Positions 16,952-24,976 of a stretch of 64,000 bases of DNA are shown piece after piece. Location: NCBI RefSeq assembly GCF_009870825.1, contig NZ_WTWY01000015.1:94399-158398 (forward strand), read 5' to 3'. This stretch comes from Paenibacillus sp. USDA918EY. GTDB lineage: Bacteria; Bacillota; Bacilli; Paenibacillales; Paenibacillaceae. Below the pieces are notes generated by a model. It saw only the letters and a list, made by a program, of their open reading frames with translations. It made no database searches and was not told where the DNA came from. Position numbers and translations under genes: made by a program. Position 1 is the first letter of the stretch. Each line of letters opens with the position of its first letter.

Positions 16952-17887
16952 ATGGAACTTGAATTTTTGGGGACCAATGCCGGAGTGCCCTCGCTGCAGC
17001 GGAACGTCACGTCGATGGCTCTGCGCATGTTCGAAGAGCGGCGAACGTTTTGGCTGTTCGATTGCGGGGAAGCGACGCAGCATCAGATTCTGCGATCTTC
17101 GTTAAAGCTCAGCAAATTGGAGAAAATTTTTATAACGCATCTGCATGGCGACCATATCTTCGGGCTCCCCGGACTGCTGTCCAGCCGGGCATACCAAGGC
17201 GGCACGACGAAATTGACCGTGTACGGGCCACCGGGAATCAAACAGTATATCGACGTAAGCCTCACGCTTAGCCAATCCAGAATCGAATATGAGCTTGAGG
17301 TGGTCGAACACGCCGGGGGACTCGTATACGAAGACGAGGACATCGCCGTCGAGTCGCTGCTGCTGGATCACCGGATCGACAGCTACGGCTACCGCATCAC
17401 GGAGAAGGACAAGCCGGGAAGCCTCGACTTGAAACGGCTGGCCGAATACGGTCTGAAACCTGGACCCGCCTACGGACGGCTTAAAAGAGGCGAAAGCATC
17501 GACCTCGAAAACGGAATGACCCTCCATCCGAGCGACGTGCTTGGAGCTCCGAAGAAGGGGCGGACCGTCACGGTATTGGGGGATACCCGTCCATGCGGCA
17601 ATGTGTTGAAGCTCGCCCGGGACGCGGATTTGCTTGTGCATGAAGCAACGTTTATGGATGATCTCAAGGAATCGGCGTACAACTACCATCACAGCACGTC
17701 CGTCCAGGCTGCCGAAGCGGCGGCCGCCGCCGGAGCCAAGGAACTCATCCTGACTCATTTCAGTTCGCGGTATAAGGATATGGAGCATTTAAAACCGCTG
17801 CTGGAGGAAGCCCAGTCCGTGTTTCCCAAGACGCTTCTTGCCGAAGAGCTGATGCTGTTCCCCGTGAGAAGGCATGATGAAGGATAA
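16952..17887 (+). CDS. rnz: Ribonuclease Z (tRNA 3' processing)
   Basis: ATG 16952 follows GGGAAAGAAGG. The 311-residue metallo-beta-lactamase fold begins MELEFLGTNAGVPS, as RNase Z proteins do. It has the zinc motif HLHGDHIFGLPG, a flexible-arm region around residues 150-180, HEATF and the final His in LTHFSSRY. The enzyme cuts tRNA precursors after the discriminator base to give the mature 3' end. A terminator follows at 17909-17940. Confidence 0.96.
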   Translation: MELEFLGTNAGVPSLQRNVTSMALRMFEERRTFWLFDCGEATQHQILRSSLKLSKLEKIFITHLHGDHIFGLPGLLSSRAYQGGTTKLTVYGPPGIKQYIDVSLTLSQSRIEYELEVVEHAGGLVYEDEDIAVESLLLDHRIDSYGYRITEKDKPGSLDLKRLAEYGLKPGPAYGRLKRGESIDLENGMTLHPSDVLGAPKKGRTVTVLGDTRPCGNVLKLARDADLLVHEATFMDDLKESAYNYHHSTSVQAAEAAAAAGAKELILTHFSSRYKDMEHLKPLLEEAQSVFPKTLLAEELMLFPVRRHDEG

Positions 17888-17908
17888 AAAGACGAAATCC
17901 CCATTTAC

Positions 17909-17940
17909 AGAAAGACTCCGCAAGGAGTTCTTTTCTTTTT
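17909..17940 (+). terminator. Terminator after rnz
   Basis: AGAAAGACTCC-GCAA-GGAGTTCTTTTCT followed by Ts. The rest of the 310-nt gap to 18199 holds a promoter (18102-18130) and a small GAGGG/CCCTC hairpin, and no convincing gene. Confidence 0.75.
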
Positions 17941-18101
17941 GGATTGCCGGGGAAATCAAATTATTTTCCGGGAAAGCGCAGGAAATGACATAAGGCACCA
18001 GCACCTGCCATCGGGCGGTTGTGTCAGCGGACGTTCTTTGGCGAACCTCGCAGAAAAAATGTTTAATGAGTCGCGGCGTGGGGGCAAGAAGTACGGAGAA
18101 G

Positions 18102-18130
18102 TTGCGGCATTCCTTCAATTTTTTTAAAAT
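18102..18130 (+). promoter_or_regulatory. Promoter of the NagD-type phosphatase gene
   Basis: TTGCGG (18102-18107), 17 nt, TAAAAT (18125-18130). Confidence 0.6.
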
Positions 18131-18198
18131 AGAACTGGCGTCATGAGGGAAATCCCCTCTATGATTGCCAAGGTTTTCGAAGAAAAGAGGAAGCTGTT

Positions 18199-19002
18199 AT
18201 GGCCCAAAATGAAAAGACAAAAGCTCTTTTGATCGATCTTGACGGAACGTTGTACCACGGCAAACACCGGATCCCCGGTGCGGACGAGCTGATCCGGACG
18301 TTAAAGCAGCAAGGGGTTCCTTATCTGTTTGTGACGAACAACTCTTCCAGAACAGCGGAAGGCGTAGCGTCGCATCTAAACGGGATGGGGATTCCCGCCG
18401 AACCCGGAGACGTATGCACATCGTCGCTTGCCGCCGCCGAATACGTCGCCGGGGAATCACCCGGAGCATCGGTGGCTATGCTAGGAGAAGAAGGATTGAG
18501 AGAGGCGCTGCTCGATGCCGGATTACATATCGTTGATGAAAACCCGCAATATGTGGTGCAAGGAATCGACCGTTCGTTTACATATGAAAGTTTGGCCCAA
18601 GCCGTGCAATGGATCCGCGCGGGCGCCGCATACGTGTTGACCAATCCGGATCTTCTGCTCCCTTCGGACCATGGGCTCGTTCCCGGCGCGGGTTCGCTTG
18701 CCGCGTCCATACGGGCCGCATCGGGCGCGGAGCCGGTCGTTATCGGCAAACCGTCGGGACATCTCATCAAATATGCGACGGACAGGCTGGGCATTTCCCC
18801 GGGGGAAGCGACGATGGTGGGCGACAACATGCGCACGGATATCGCTGCCGGAGCGGCAGCGGGATGCCAGACGATTTTGGTTTTAACGGGATTAACGACC
18901 GAAGAGAACCTGAAGGCGCAAATCGAAGGGGCCGGCGTTAAACCGGATGTCATTTGCAAAAACCTGCACGAGTTAACGGAAATGATCCGTTCGAAATCAT
19001 AG
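18199..19002 (+). CDS. HAD hydrolase, NagD/YutF-type (subfamily IIA)
   Basis: ATG 18199 follows AAGAGGAAG. The 267-residue protein has motif I LLIDLDGTLYHG, motif II in LFVTNNSSRTAEGV, a C2-type cap between motifs II and III, the lysine of VVIGKPSGHLIK, and motif IV MVGDNMRTDIAAG. This pattern is characteristic of NagD-like nucleotide or sugar phosphatases (4-nitrophenylphosphatase family); B. subtilis YutF and AraL are relatives. The next genes (MutM-like, nfo) follow 63 nt later. Confidence 0.92.
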   Translation: MAQNEKTKALLIDLDGTLYHGKHRIPGADELIRTLKQQGVPYLFVTNNSSRTAEGVASHLNGMGIPAEPGDVCTSSLAAAEYVAGESPGASVAMLGEEGLREALLDAGLHIVDENPQYVVQGIDRSFTYESLAQAVQWIRAGAAYVLTNPDLLLPSDHGLVPGAGSLAASIRAASGAEPVVIGKPSGHLIKYATDRLGISPGEATMVGDNMRTDIAAGAAAGCQTILVLTGLTTEENLKAQIEGAGVKPDVICKNLHELTEMIRSKS

Positions 19003-19065
19003 GCCTGACAAAGATTTTGATATCCTATAAGTCATCCATGCTGTAAACGAAAGGAAGATGAACGA

Positions 19066-19881
19066 ATGCCGGAACTGCCGGAGATGGAAAATTACCGAAG
19101 ACTGCTGACGGAACATATCATTAACCAACCGATCACCCGGGTGGTGATCAATCGGGAGAAGTCGCTGAATGTCCCGGCCGAACGTTTTATTCAGGAATTG
19201 ATGGGCCAGCGCGTTGTTTTCGTGGAAAGAAGGGGCAAATTCCTTGTGTTCCATTTGAACAACGGCCGGCGTTTGCTGCTGCATTTGATGCTCGGCGGCA
19301 TGCTGTTTTACGGAACCGAAGAAGAGCGTCCAAGCCGGAATACGCAGGTAGAGATCGCTTTCGGGTCAAGTACGCTCTATTTTATCGGGCTTCGCCTCGG
19401 GTATCTTCATCTGCTGTCTGCGAAGGAAACCGAAGAAACGTTGAAGCCGCTCGGGCCGGAGCTGCTGGACCGCCGAATGAACAAGGAGCGTTTTATAGCG
19501 CTGGTGAAGGGCCGGCGCGGTTCCTTAAAAAGCCTGCTCGTCAATCAGCACGTCATTGCCGGGATCGGCAACTGTTATGCGGACGAAATCGCGTTTGAGG
19601 CAGATCTGCTGCCGTCGGCGAAAATACAGGACCTGTCCGAGGAAACGCTGGGCCGATTGTATGATGCCGCCGTCAAAGTGCTGCCGGATGCGCTGGAACA
19701 CGGCGGATATATGGAGTCGCCTTTTATGGCCGGCGATACGTTGACCGGAGGTTATGACGAAATGTGCAAGGTGTACGACCGCGATGGGGAAAGCTGCGTT
19801 CGCTGCGGCGGGGTCGTCACCCGAATCGAATTGACGGGCCGAAAAGCTTTTTTCTGTCCGTCCTGCCAGCATGAGCGTTAA
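19066..19881 (+). CDS. MutM/Nei-family DNA glycosylase, divergent paralogue
   Basis: The 271-residue protein starts MPELPEMEN, keeping Pro2 and Glu3 (catalytic), Lys58 in ERRGKFL, the helix-two-turn-helix motif QHVIAGIGNCYADEI and a four-cysteine zinc finger (CVRC...CPSC) with the arginine in TGRKAFFC. It should excise damaged bases and cut the abasic site. It departs from standard MutM at lesion-probing places: HLMLGGML instead of HLGMSGR, and GLRLGYLHLL instead of the usual DxRRFG. Substrate choice may therefore differ, and the symbol mutM is withheld. Its last 11 nt overlap nfo, linking two base-excision repair enzymes. Confidence 0.88.
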   Translation: MPELPEMENYRRLLTEHIINQPITRVVINREKSLNVPAERFIQELMGQRVVFVERRGKFLVFHLNNGRRLLLHLMLGGMLFYGTEEERPSRNTQVEIAFGSSTLYFIGLRLGYLHLLSAKETEETLKPLGPELLDRRMNKERFIALVKGRRGSLKSLLVNQHVIAGIGNCYADEIAFEADLLPSAKIQDLSEETLGRLYDAAVKVLPDALEHGGYMESPFMAGDTLTGGYDEMCKVYDRDGESCVRCGGVVTRIELTGRKAFFCPSCQHER

Positions 19882-20731
19882 AAGACGAATCGGCTGCCAT
19901 GTCAGCACCCGCGGCGGGTTTGGGAGAGCCGCCCGGCGGGCATGGGACATGGGGGCAAAATCGTTTCAATATTTTCCGAAAAATCCGCGCAGCCTTTCGA
20001 TCAAAGAGCTTGATGGATCGGCTGCGGCGGATTGCTTTCGTTTTTGCCGGGAAATGGATTTGCCGAGCATCGCCCATACGCCTTACCCGGTTAATATCGC
20101 GATTGGAGAAACCCGCGGCCGGGATCTATACGACGCCACCGTCGCTTCGCTCAAAAACGACTTGATCATCGCCGAAGCCTGCGGCTCCGTAGGCATCGTC
20201 GTGCATTTCGGCCATTTGAAAAGCAGCGACCCGTTACAGGGCTATAAAAATATAATACAATGTTTAAATGAAACGCTTGGCGGCTGGCAGGGCAAGGCTA
20301 AAATTTTGCTCGAAAACCAGGCGGGGCTGCCCGGATCGATGGGCATTACGCTCGAAGAACTGGTCTATGTCAGAAATTTGGCCGATGAGCCGGAGAAAAT
20401 CGCGTTTTGTCTGGATACCTGTCATGCTTACGCATCAGGAACGTGGAAACCGGACCAAACCGACCGCTTCATGGAACGGGGGCGGGAGCTTGGGTATTGG
20501 CAAAACCTGGCGGCCGTTCACCTGAACGGCTCCAAATATCCGTCCGGCTCGGGCAAAGACCGCCATGCCAGGATCGGTGAGGGCTGCATCGGAGCGGAAC
20601 GTTTGGCCGGCCTCATTTCGTTTCCGGAGTTTGAAGGCAAACCGGTCGTTTTGGAGACGGATCCGGGTCCGGACGGTACGCACGGGGACGAATTCGAATT
20701 GCTGCACCGCCTTTTGGGAGAGAAAAAATAA
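19871..20731 (+). CDS. nfo: Endonuclease IV (AP endonuclease)
   Basis: ATG 19871 lies inside the end of the glycosylase gene, indicating translational coupling. The 286-residue TIM-barrel protein has the trinuclear zinc ligands in IGCHVSTRGG, VVHFGHL, ENQAG, FCLDTCHAYASG, HLNGSKY, DRHARIGEG and VLETDPGP, the series expected for Nfo. It cleaves the backbone 5' of abasic sites and would process products of the glycosylase encoded upstream. Confidence 0.95.
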   Translation: MSVKRRIGCHVSTRGGFGRAARRAWDMGAKSFQYFPKNPRSLSIKELDGSAAADCFRFCREMDLPSIAHTPYPVNIAIGETRGRDLYDATVASLKNDLIIAEACGSVGIVVHFGHLKSSDPLQGYKNIIQCLNETLGGWQGKAKILLENQAGLPGSMGITLEELVYVRNLADEPEKIAFCLDTCHAYASGTWKPDQTDRFMERGRELGYWQNLAAVHLNGSKYPSGSGKDRHARIGEGCIGAERLAGLISFPEFEGKPVVLETDPGPDGTHGDEFELLHRLLGEKK

Positions 20732-20764
20732 AACGTTGGAAATCGGGAGAAAGGGGGGACGGAC

Positions 20765-21106
20765 GTGCTGCATGTTTATCTGGATGATTACCGGCGCTGC
20801 CCGGACGGCTTCGTTTTGGCAAGAAACGCCCAGGAATGCCTGATCATGCTGGAGGAGTGCGAGGTCGGCATTTTGTCGCTGGATTACGACCTTGGCATCG
20901 GCGAGCCTACCGGCATGGATGTGGTGCGCGGCATGATCGCAGGCCAGCTGTTCCCGCGGGAAATCTTTTTGCATACGTCCAGCATGCGGGGGAAAAGGGA
21001 AATGTACGAGCTGCTGTACCAATCCGTGCCGGAGCACGTCAAACTGCATAACGGCCCCGTGCCCCAGGAGTTGCTGGAGCGGATCGCCAAGGAGGAGCGG
21101 GCATGA
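20765..21106 (+). CDS. cREC-like (cyclic-phosphate-processing receiver) domain protein, 113 aa
   Basis: The GTG start at 20765 follows AGAAAGGGGGGACG. The short alpha/beta protein opens LHVYLDDYRRCPDGFVLARN and continues ILSLDYDLGIGEPTGMDVV, with paired acidic residues after strands 1 and 3 as in receiver folds. This fits the cREC family, small receiver-like proteins proposed to handle cyclic phosphates or cyclic nucleotides. That proposal is family-level knowledge and is not shown here. It overlaps the thioredoxin gene by 4 nt, in a run of four tightly packed genes. Confidence 0.7.
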   Translation: MLHVYLDDYRRCPDGFVLARNAQECLIMLEECEVGILSLDYDLGIGEPTGMDVVRGMIAGQLFPREIFLHTSSMRGKREMYELLYQSVPEHVKLHNGPVPQELLERIAKEERA

Positions 21107-21423
21107 GGACGCTTGACGAGAGGCAGCTTTTGGAGGAGCTGTGGCGCAAAGGCGAGCCCTTGGCCGTTTTTCTGCACACTCCTTTTTGCGGAACGTGCAA
21201 AGTGGCGCGGAGGATGCTGGAGGTTGCCGAACATATGCTGCCGGACGGCTTGCTGCGCGAAGCGGACGTCAACATGACGCCGAAGGTGGTGGAGCAGTAC
21301 AAAATCCGCAGCGTTCCCGCCCTGCTTCTTGCGGACAAGGAGCGGAGCGGAAAGCCTGAAATCGTTTATTCCATGGGATCGGTCGGAGACTTGTTAGCTC
21401 AAATAAGGGGAGTGCTTTCATGA
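21103..21423 (+). CDS. Thioredoxin-family protein
   Basis: ATG 21103 overlaps the previous stop. The 106-residue protein has the redox motif CGTC in LHTPFCGTCKVARRM and the cis-proline in IRSVPALLL, in a minimal thioredoxin fold similar to B. subtilis YtpP. No signal peptide is present, so it is probably a cytoplasmic thiol reductase or redox adaptor. It overlaps the ABC ATPase gene by 4 nt, implying coupled synthesis. Confidence 0.92.
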   Translation: MRTLDERQLLEELWRKGEPLAVFLHTPFCGTCKVARRMLEVAEHMLPDGLLREADVNMTPKVVEQYKIRSVPALLLADKERSGKPEIVYSMGSVGDLLAQIRGVLS

Positions 21424-22193
21424 TTACGATGCGGGATGTGTCTCTGCGGAGGGAAGAAAACCAGATTTTGGACCATGTATCGCTGAACATTCAAAAAGGG
21501 GAAAACTGGGTTATACTCGGGCGCAACGGCTCCGGGAAAACGACGATACTCGAAATGCTGACGGGATATCTTTTTCCGAGCAGCGGCCGAATCGAAGTGC
21601 TGGGCAACGTTTACGGAGAATGCGACGTGCGCGAAGTACGCAAGGAGATCGGGTATATCAGTCCGAATCTGCTTGAAAAGCTCAATTTGAGCGATCCGGT
21701 GTGGGAAGTGGTTGCAACGGGCGCCTACGCTTTTTTGCGCTTTTATCAGGAAATACCCGAAGAGGTCAAGGAAAGGGCGCTGAAGCTGCTGGAAGAGATG
21801 AATTTGGGCAAGCTGTCCTACCATCCGCTCGGAACATTGTCGCAGGGCGAACGCAAAAAGGTTATGCTGGCGAGAAGCTTGATGAGCGAGCCGAAGCTGC
21901 TGATTATGGACGAGCCTTGCGCTGGCCTTGATTTATATGAACGCGAAAAGATGCTGGCGGAGGTTGAACGGCTCGGCGAACGCGACATCACCGTGGTGTA
22001 TGTTACGCATCATGTCGAAGAGATCATGCCGCTGTTTACGCATGTGGCTTTGATCCGTGACGGAAAAATCGCCGGAGCGGGTCCGAAACAGGAAGTATTG
22101 AACGACGAAATGATAAAACAAACCTACGATATTCCGGCCCGGATCGAATGGGAGGGCGGGCGGCCTTGGATTAAAGTGGTTTCTGGAGGTTAA
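21420..22193 (+). CDS. ABC transporter ATP-binding protein, YlmA-like
   Basis: ATG 21420 overlaps the thioredoxin stop. The 257-residue single ATPase domain has Walker A GRNGSGKTT, signature LSQGERKKVMLARSLM, Walker B LLIMDEPCAGLD and switch His in YVTHHVEEI. The resemblance to YlmA and PhnC/ModF-type lone ATPases is clear. No permease gene is near, so a transport role is not certain; some such ATPases act without membrane partners. The following rRNA methyltransferase gene starts 8 nt after the stop. Confidence 0.88.
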   Translation: MITMRDVSLRREENQILDHVSLNIQKGENWVILGRNGSGKTTILEMLTGYLFPSSGRIEVLGNVYGECDVREVRKEIGYISPNLLEKLNLSDPVWEVVATGAYAFLRFYQEIPEEVKERALKLLEEMNLGKLSYHPLGTLSQGERKKVMLARSLMSEPKLLIMDEPCAGLDLYEREKMLAEVERLGERDITVVYVTHHVEEIMPLFTHVALIRDGKIAGAGPKQEVLNDEMIKQTYDIPARIEWEGGRPWIKVVSGG

Positions 22194-22200
22194 TTCCGTT

Positions 22201-23259
22201 TTGGATGACAAAATATTGACGAATGACGAACAAAAACACACAACCACATCCCGGTTTATATGCACGGCCAACCACGGTTTCGCGCCTTATGCCCAAGAAG
22301 AGCTGCGCCGAAGATTCGGCAAGCTGAAAAGCAGCGTGCTCGTATCGGGCGAGGTTTTTCTCGTGACGCTTTTCGAGGAGGCGGAACAGGCGGTTGCGAA
22401 CATCGTTTCGAATCCGCCGATTTTTCTGCGCCATATCCAGCCCGTGCAGCTCGAACTAAGGGCGGATGCCGATGAAGCTTTGGAGCAAACCGCCCAATAT
22501 TTGCTTCGGCAGGACAAGCTTTACGAAGCGAGCATTTCGCTGCAGGCAAGAAAAGCGGAACGCAGCGTTGCGGCCGAGAGCGCCGGCGAGTTGCGCGAAA
22601 AGCTGCTGCAGCGTTTAACGGGGTTAAACGCCGATTTTGTCGTACGTGACCCCGAATGGGTCATCTCGGTATTTGCAGCGGAAGACATGCTGTATATCGG
22701 CGTTTCGAGCCCGGCGGAGAACCTGTCCGACTGGAGCGGGGGAGCGATCCGGTTTCAGCGGGAGGAAGGGCAAATTTCGCGGGCCAAGTTCAAATTGCTG
22801 GAGGCGGAACAAAGCTTCGGGATCGATTTTCGATCCTTCGGCAGCGCGCTTGACGTCGGTGCCGCTCCCGGGGGCTGGACCTCGTTCCTTCTGGAGCGTG
22901 GGCTCAAGGTAACGGCGGTTGACCCTGCCCTGATGCATGAGTCGCTGCGCAACCATCCGAACCTGCGGATTTTAAAGAAAAATGCATCCGAGGTTCGTTT
23001 TCGGGAAAACGAATTCGATCTGCTTGTCTGCGACATGAGCTGGAGCCCGAAACAGATGGTGAAGCTCGTAAAGGAACTTCTTCCAAGCCTGGGAACGGGC
23101 GGTACGGCCATCGTCACGGTCAAGCTCATGCACAAAAAGCCCATGGCGCTTATCGGTGAAGTCATCGCTTCCTTCGAAGAAGCGCAGATGCAGGTTCAGC
23201 GCGCGAAACAGCTGTTCCACAACCGGGATGAGATCACATTATACATGATTAAATATTAA
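22201..23259 (+). CDS. RlmM/FtsJ-type SAM-dependent rRNA methyltransferase
   Basis: The TTG start at 22201 lies 10 nt after GGAGG (22187-22191). The 352-residue protein has an N-terminal THUMP-like region (about 20-165, ICTANHGFAPYAQEELRRRF) and a C-terminal RrmJ/FtsJ Rossmann domain with the SAM motif ALDVGAAPGGWTSFLLERG, then LLVCDMSW and TAIVTVKLMHKK. This resembles RlmM, which 2'-O-methylates 23S rRNA in Gammaproteobacteria. The exact target in Bacilli is not known to me. A promoter and hairpin for the next operon begin about 55 nt downstream. Confidence 0.85.
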   Translation: MDDKILTNDEQKHTTTSRFICTANHGFAPYAQEELRRRFGKLKSSVLVSGEVFLVTLFEEAEQAVANIVSNPPIFLRHIQPVQLELRADADEALEQTAQYLLRQDKLYEASISLQARKAERSVAAESAGELREKLLQRLTGLNADFVVRDPEWVISVFAAEDMLYIGVSSPAENLSDWSGGAIRFQREEGQISRAKFKLLEAEQSFGIDFRSFGSALDVGAAPGGWTSFLLERGLKVTAVDPALMHESLRNHPNLRILKKNASEVRFRENEFDLLVCDMSWSPKQMVKLVKELLPSLGTGGTAIVTVKLMHKKPMALIGEVIASFEEAQMQVQRAKQLFHNRDEITLYMIKY

Positions 23260-23313
23260 CATCCTGAATCGGCTCGGTTATTTAAGAGAGAAGTAGAATT
23301 TAGAAAATAACAC

Positions 23314-23343
23314 TTTACACAGATATTCCCATTGCTTTATAAT
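23314..23343 (+). promoter_or_regulatory. Promoter of the kinase / Tad-like operon
   Basis: TTTACA (23314-23319), 18 nt, TATAAT (23338-23343). Transcription should begin near 23350, giving a leader of about 115 nt that contains the hairpin at 23369-23440. Confidence 0.75.
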
Positions 23344-23368
23344 GATACCAAATCGACTATATGACCTT

Positions 23369-23440
23369 AAAAGGGAAAGCATCCCTGAGTAAAGCCTTAC
23401 GGTTATCGTAAGCGTCTTTATCAGGGGGCTTTCCCTTTTT
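23369..23440 (+). promoter_or_regulatory. Long nested terminator-like hairpin in the operon leader (possible attenuator)
   Basis: The outer stem AAAAGGGAAAGC/GCTTTCCCTTTT (12 bp) encloses UCCCUGA-UAAAG/CUUUAUCAGGG and an inner CUUACG/CGUAAG with a 5-nt loop, about 30 bp in all, ending in five Ts. It lies between the promoter and the kinase RBS (23452-23456). If both are real it must be read through or regulated. It could also terminate transcription from the methyltransferase gene. Confidence 0.6.
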
Positions 23441-23464
23441 GTGTTGAAAGTGAGGGAACAGCAT

Positions 23465-24943
23465 ATGAATCATCCTTCCAAACTTCATGCCGGGCTTACG
23501 ATGGGAGGAAGATACGAAATCGTACGCAAGATCGGGGAGGGCGGCATGAGCCATGTCTACCTGGCCGAAGATTTGAAGCTTCCCGGCAAGCTTTGGGCCG
23601 TGAAGGAGAGCGTTTCCGACCCGGGGCAATACGGCAGCATACGGGATGAAGCCCAGCTTCTCATCTCCTTGAGCCACGCCAGGCTGCCGCGGATCGTCGA
23701 TTTTTTTCCTCCGGACGAGGACGGTTATACCTATCTGGTGATGGATTACATTCAAGGCATTACGCTGGAAAAATACTTTGCCGGTTACCGCGGCCGGATA
23801 CCGGTGGATTCGATCCTTCAGCTCGCGGATCAGCTGCTGGAAGTGCTTGATTATTTGCATACGCATGAGCCGGTCATTATTTTCAGGGATTTGAAGCCTT
23901 CGAATATTATGTTGACGGAGCATTTGGAGCTTAGGCTGATCGATTTCGGCATCGCCCGGAATTACAAGCGGGAGCAGGCACAGGATACGGTCAAGCTCGG
24001 TACGGTCGGTTTTGCCGCTCCGGAACAATACGGCTCAGGCCAAAGCGACGCGAGATCGGATTTGTACGGTTTCGGCGCGCTGCTGCTGTACTTGTCGACC
24101 GGCGGGGCACACACCGAATGGACGGAGAAAGCCGAGCGGAGCATCCGTCCCGATTTGCCGCGCAAGCTCATGCCGATCATGCGCAAGCTGCTGCAGACGT
24201 CGCCGGAGAACCGCTACGCCTCGGCTGCCGAAGTCCGCGAAGAGATCGCCGCGGCCGTCCGGCTCGAGATGAAGCCCGATGCAAGGCGGGGCAAGGATAT
24301 CGCAGGCAGAAAAAGCACGCAGGTGATTGCCGTGATGGGAGCAAGCGGCGGCACGGGGACGACGCATACGGCGATTGCCATCAGCCATTTTCTAGCGAGA
24401 GGCCGCGGCAAGGTGGCGCTCATCGAGATGAACGTCCGGTCTCCGGCATTTCGGAGGATACAGCAAATTGTTGACGGCGACCGTTCCGGCAGCCCCGGCA
24501 GCCGCAAGTTCGAGGTGCAGGGCGTGGATTATTGGCGGCAGACGGCAAGAAGCGACGTCATTTCATTATTGTCCGGCAGTTACGATTATGTCGTGATCGA
24601 TTTGGGAACGTATCGGGAGCGGGAACGGCTCGAGGAGTTTCTGCGCGCGGATGTCCCGGTCATCGTCGCTTCCGGCGCGGAATGGCGCCAGCAGGACATC
24701 TTGGATATGGTCCACGGCTTGTCGCGGTACCCGCAGCAGAAATGGGTGTACTTTTTGCCTCTTGCCGGGGGGGATGCCGTGCAGCGGCTTCGCAGGCAGT
24801 TAAATTCCCCGCACGTTTTTTCGCTGCCGCTTCAAATGGATCCGTTCGACAAAAGCGAAGAGACCGACAAGGTTCTGGGCCGCGTTTTTCAGGGGCTGCC
24901 GGGCGGCCAGCGGAGAAGGAGATTCCGATTCGGGCTCACTTGA
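23465..24943 (+). CDS. Ser/Thr protein kinase fused to a degenerate MinD/CpaE-like domain
   Basis: ATG 23465 lies 8 nt after GAGGG; an earlier in-frame GTG at 23441 is before that site. Of 492 residues, about 14-275 form a PknB-like kinase: GEGGMSHVY loop, Lys47 (AVKES), catalytic loop FRDLKPSN with Asp142 (Phe replaces the usual His), DFG at 160-162 and APEQY. From about 286 a MinD-like fold starts: VIAVMGASGGTGTTHTAIA, KVALIEMN and YDYVVIDLGTY. Its P-loop lacks both lysines (SGGTGTTH instead of KGGxGKTT). It is first in a ten-gene Tad-like operon. It may phosphorylate parts of the machine; that is inference. No extracellular PASTA region or membrane helix is present. Confidence 0.88.
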   Translation: MNHPSKLHAGLTMGGRYEIVRKIGEGGMSHVYLAEDLKLPGKLWAVKESVSDPGQYGSIRDEAQLLISLSHARLPRIVDFFPPDEDGYTYLVMDYIQGITLEKYFAGYRGRIPVDSILQLADQLLEVLDYLHTHEPVIIFRDLKPSNIMLTEHLELRLIDFGIARNYKREQAQDTVKLGTVGFAAPEQYGSGQSDARSDLYGFGALLLYLSTGGAHTEWTEKAERSIRPDLPRKLMPIMRKLLQTSPENRYASAAEVREEIAAAVRLEMKPDARRGKDIAGRKSTQVIAVMGASGGTGTTHTAIAISHFLARGRGKVALIEMNVRSPAFRRIQQIVDGDRSGSPGSRKFEVQGVDYWRQTARSDVISLLSGSYDYVVIDLGTYRERERLEEFLRADVPVIVASGAEWRQQDILDMVHGLSRYPQQKWVYFLPLAGGDAVQRLRRQLNSPHVFSLPLQMDPFDKSEETDKVLGRVFQGLPGGQRRRRFRFGLT

Positions 24944-24976
24944 TCCGCGATGAAAGAGAGGAGATGGTTCGAGGCA

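Noticed and set aside
17939..18127. 62-codon frame between rnz and the NagD-type gene
   Set aside because: No Shine-Dalgarno site; it overlaps the terminator and promoter signals, and its composition is not protein-like.
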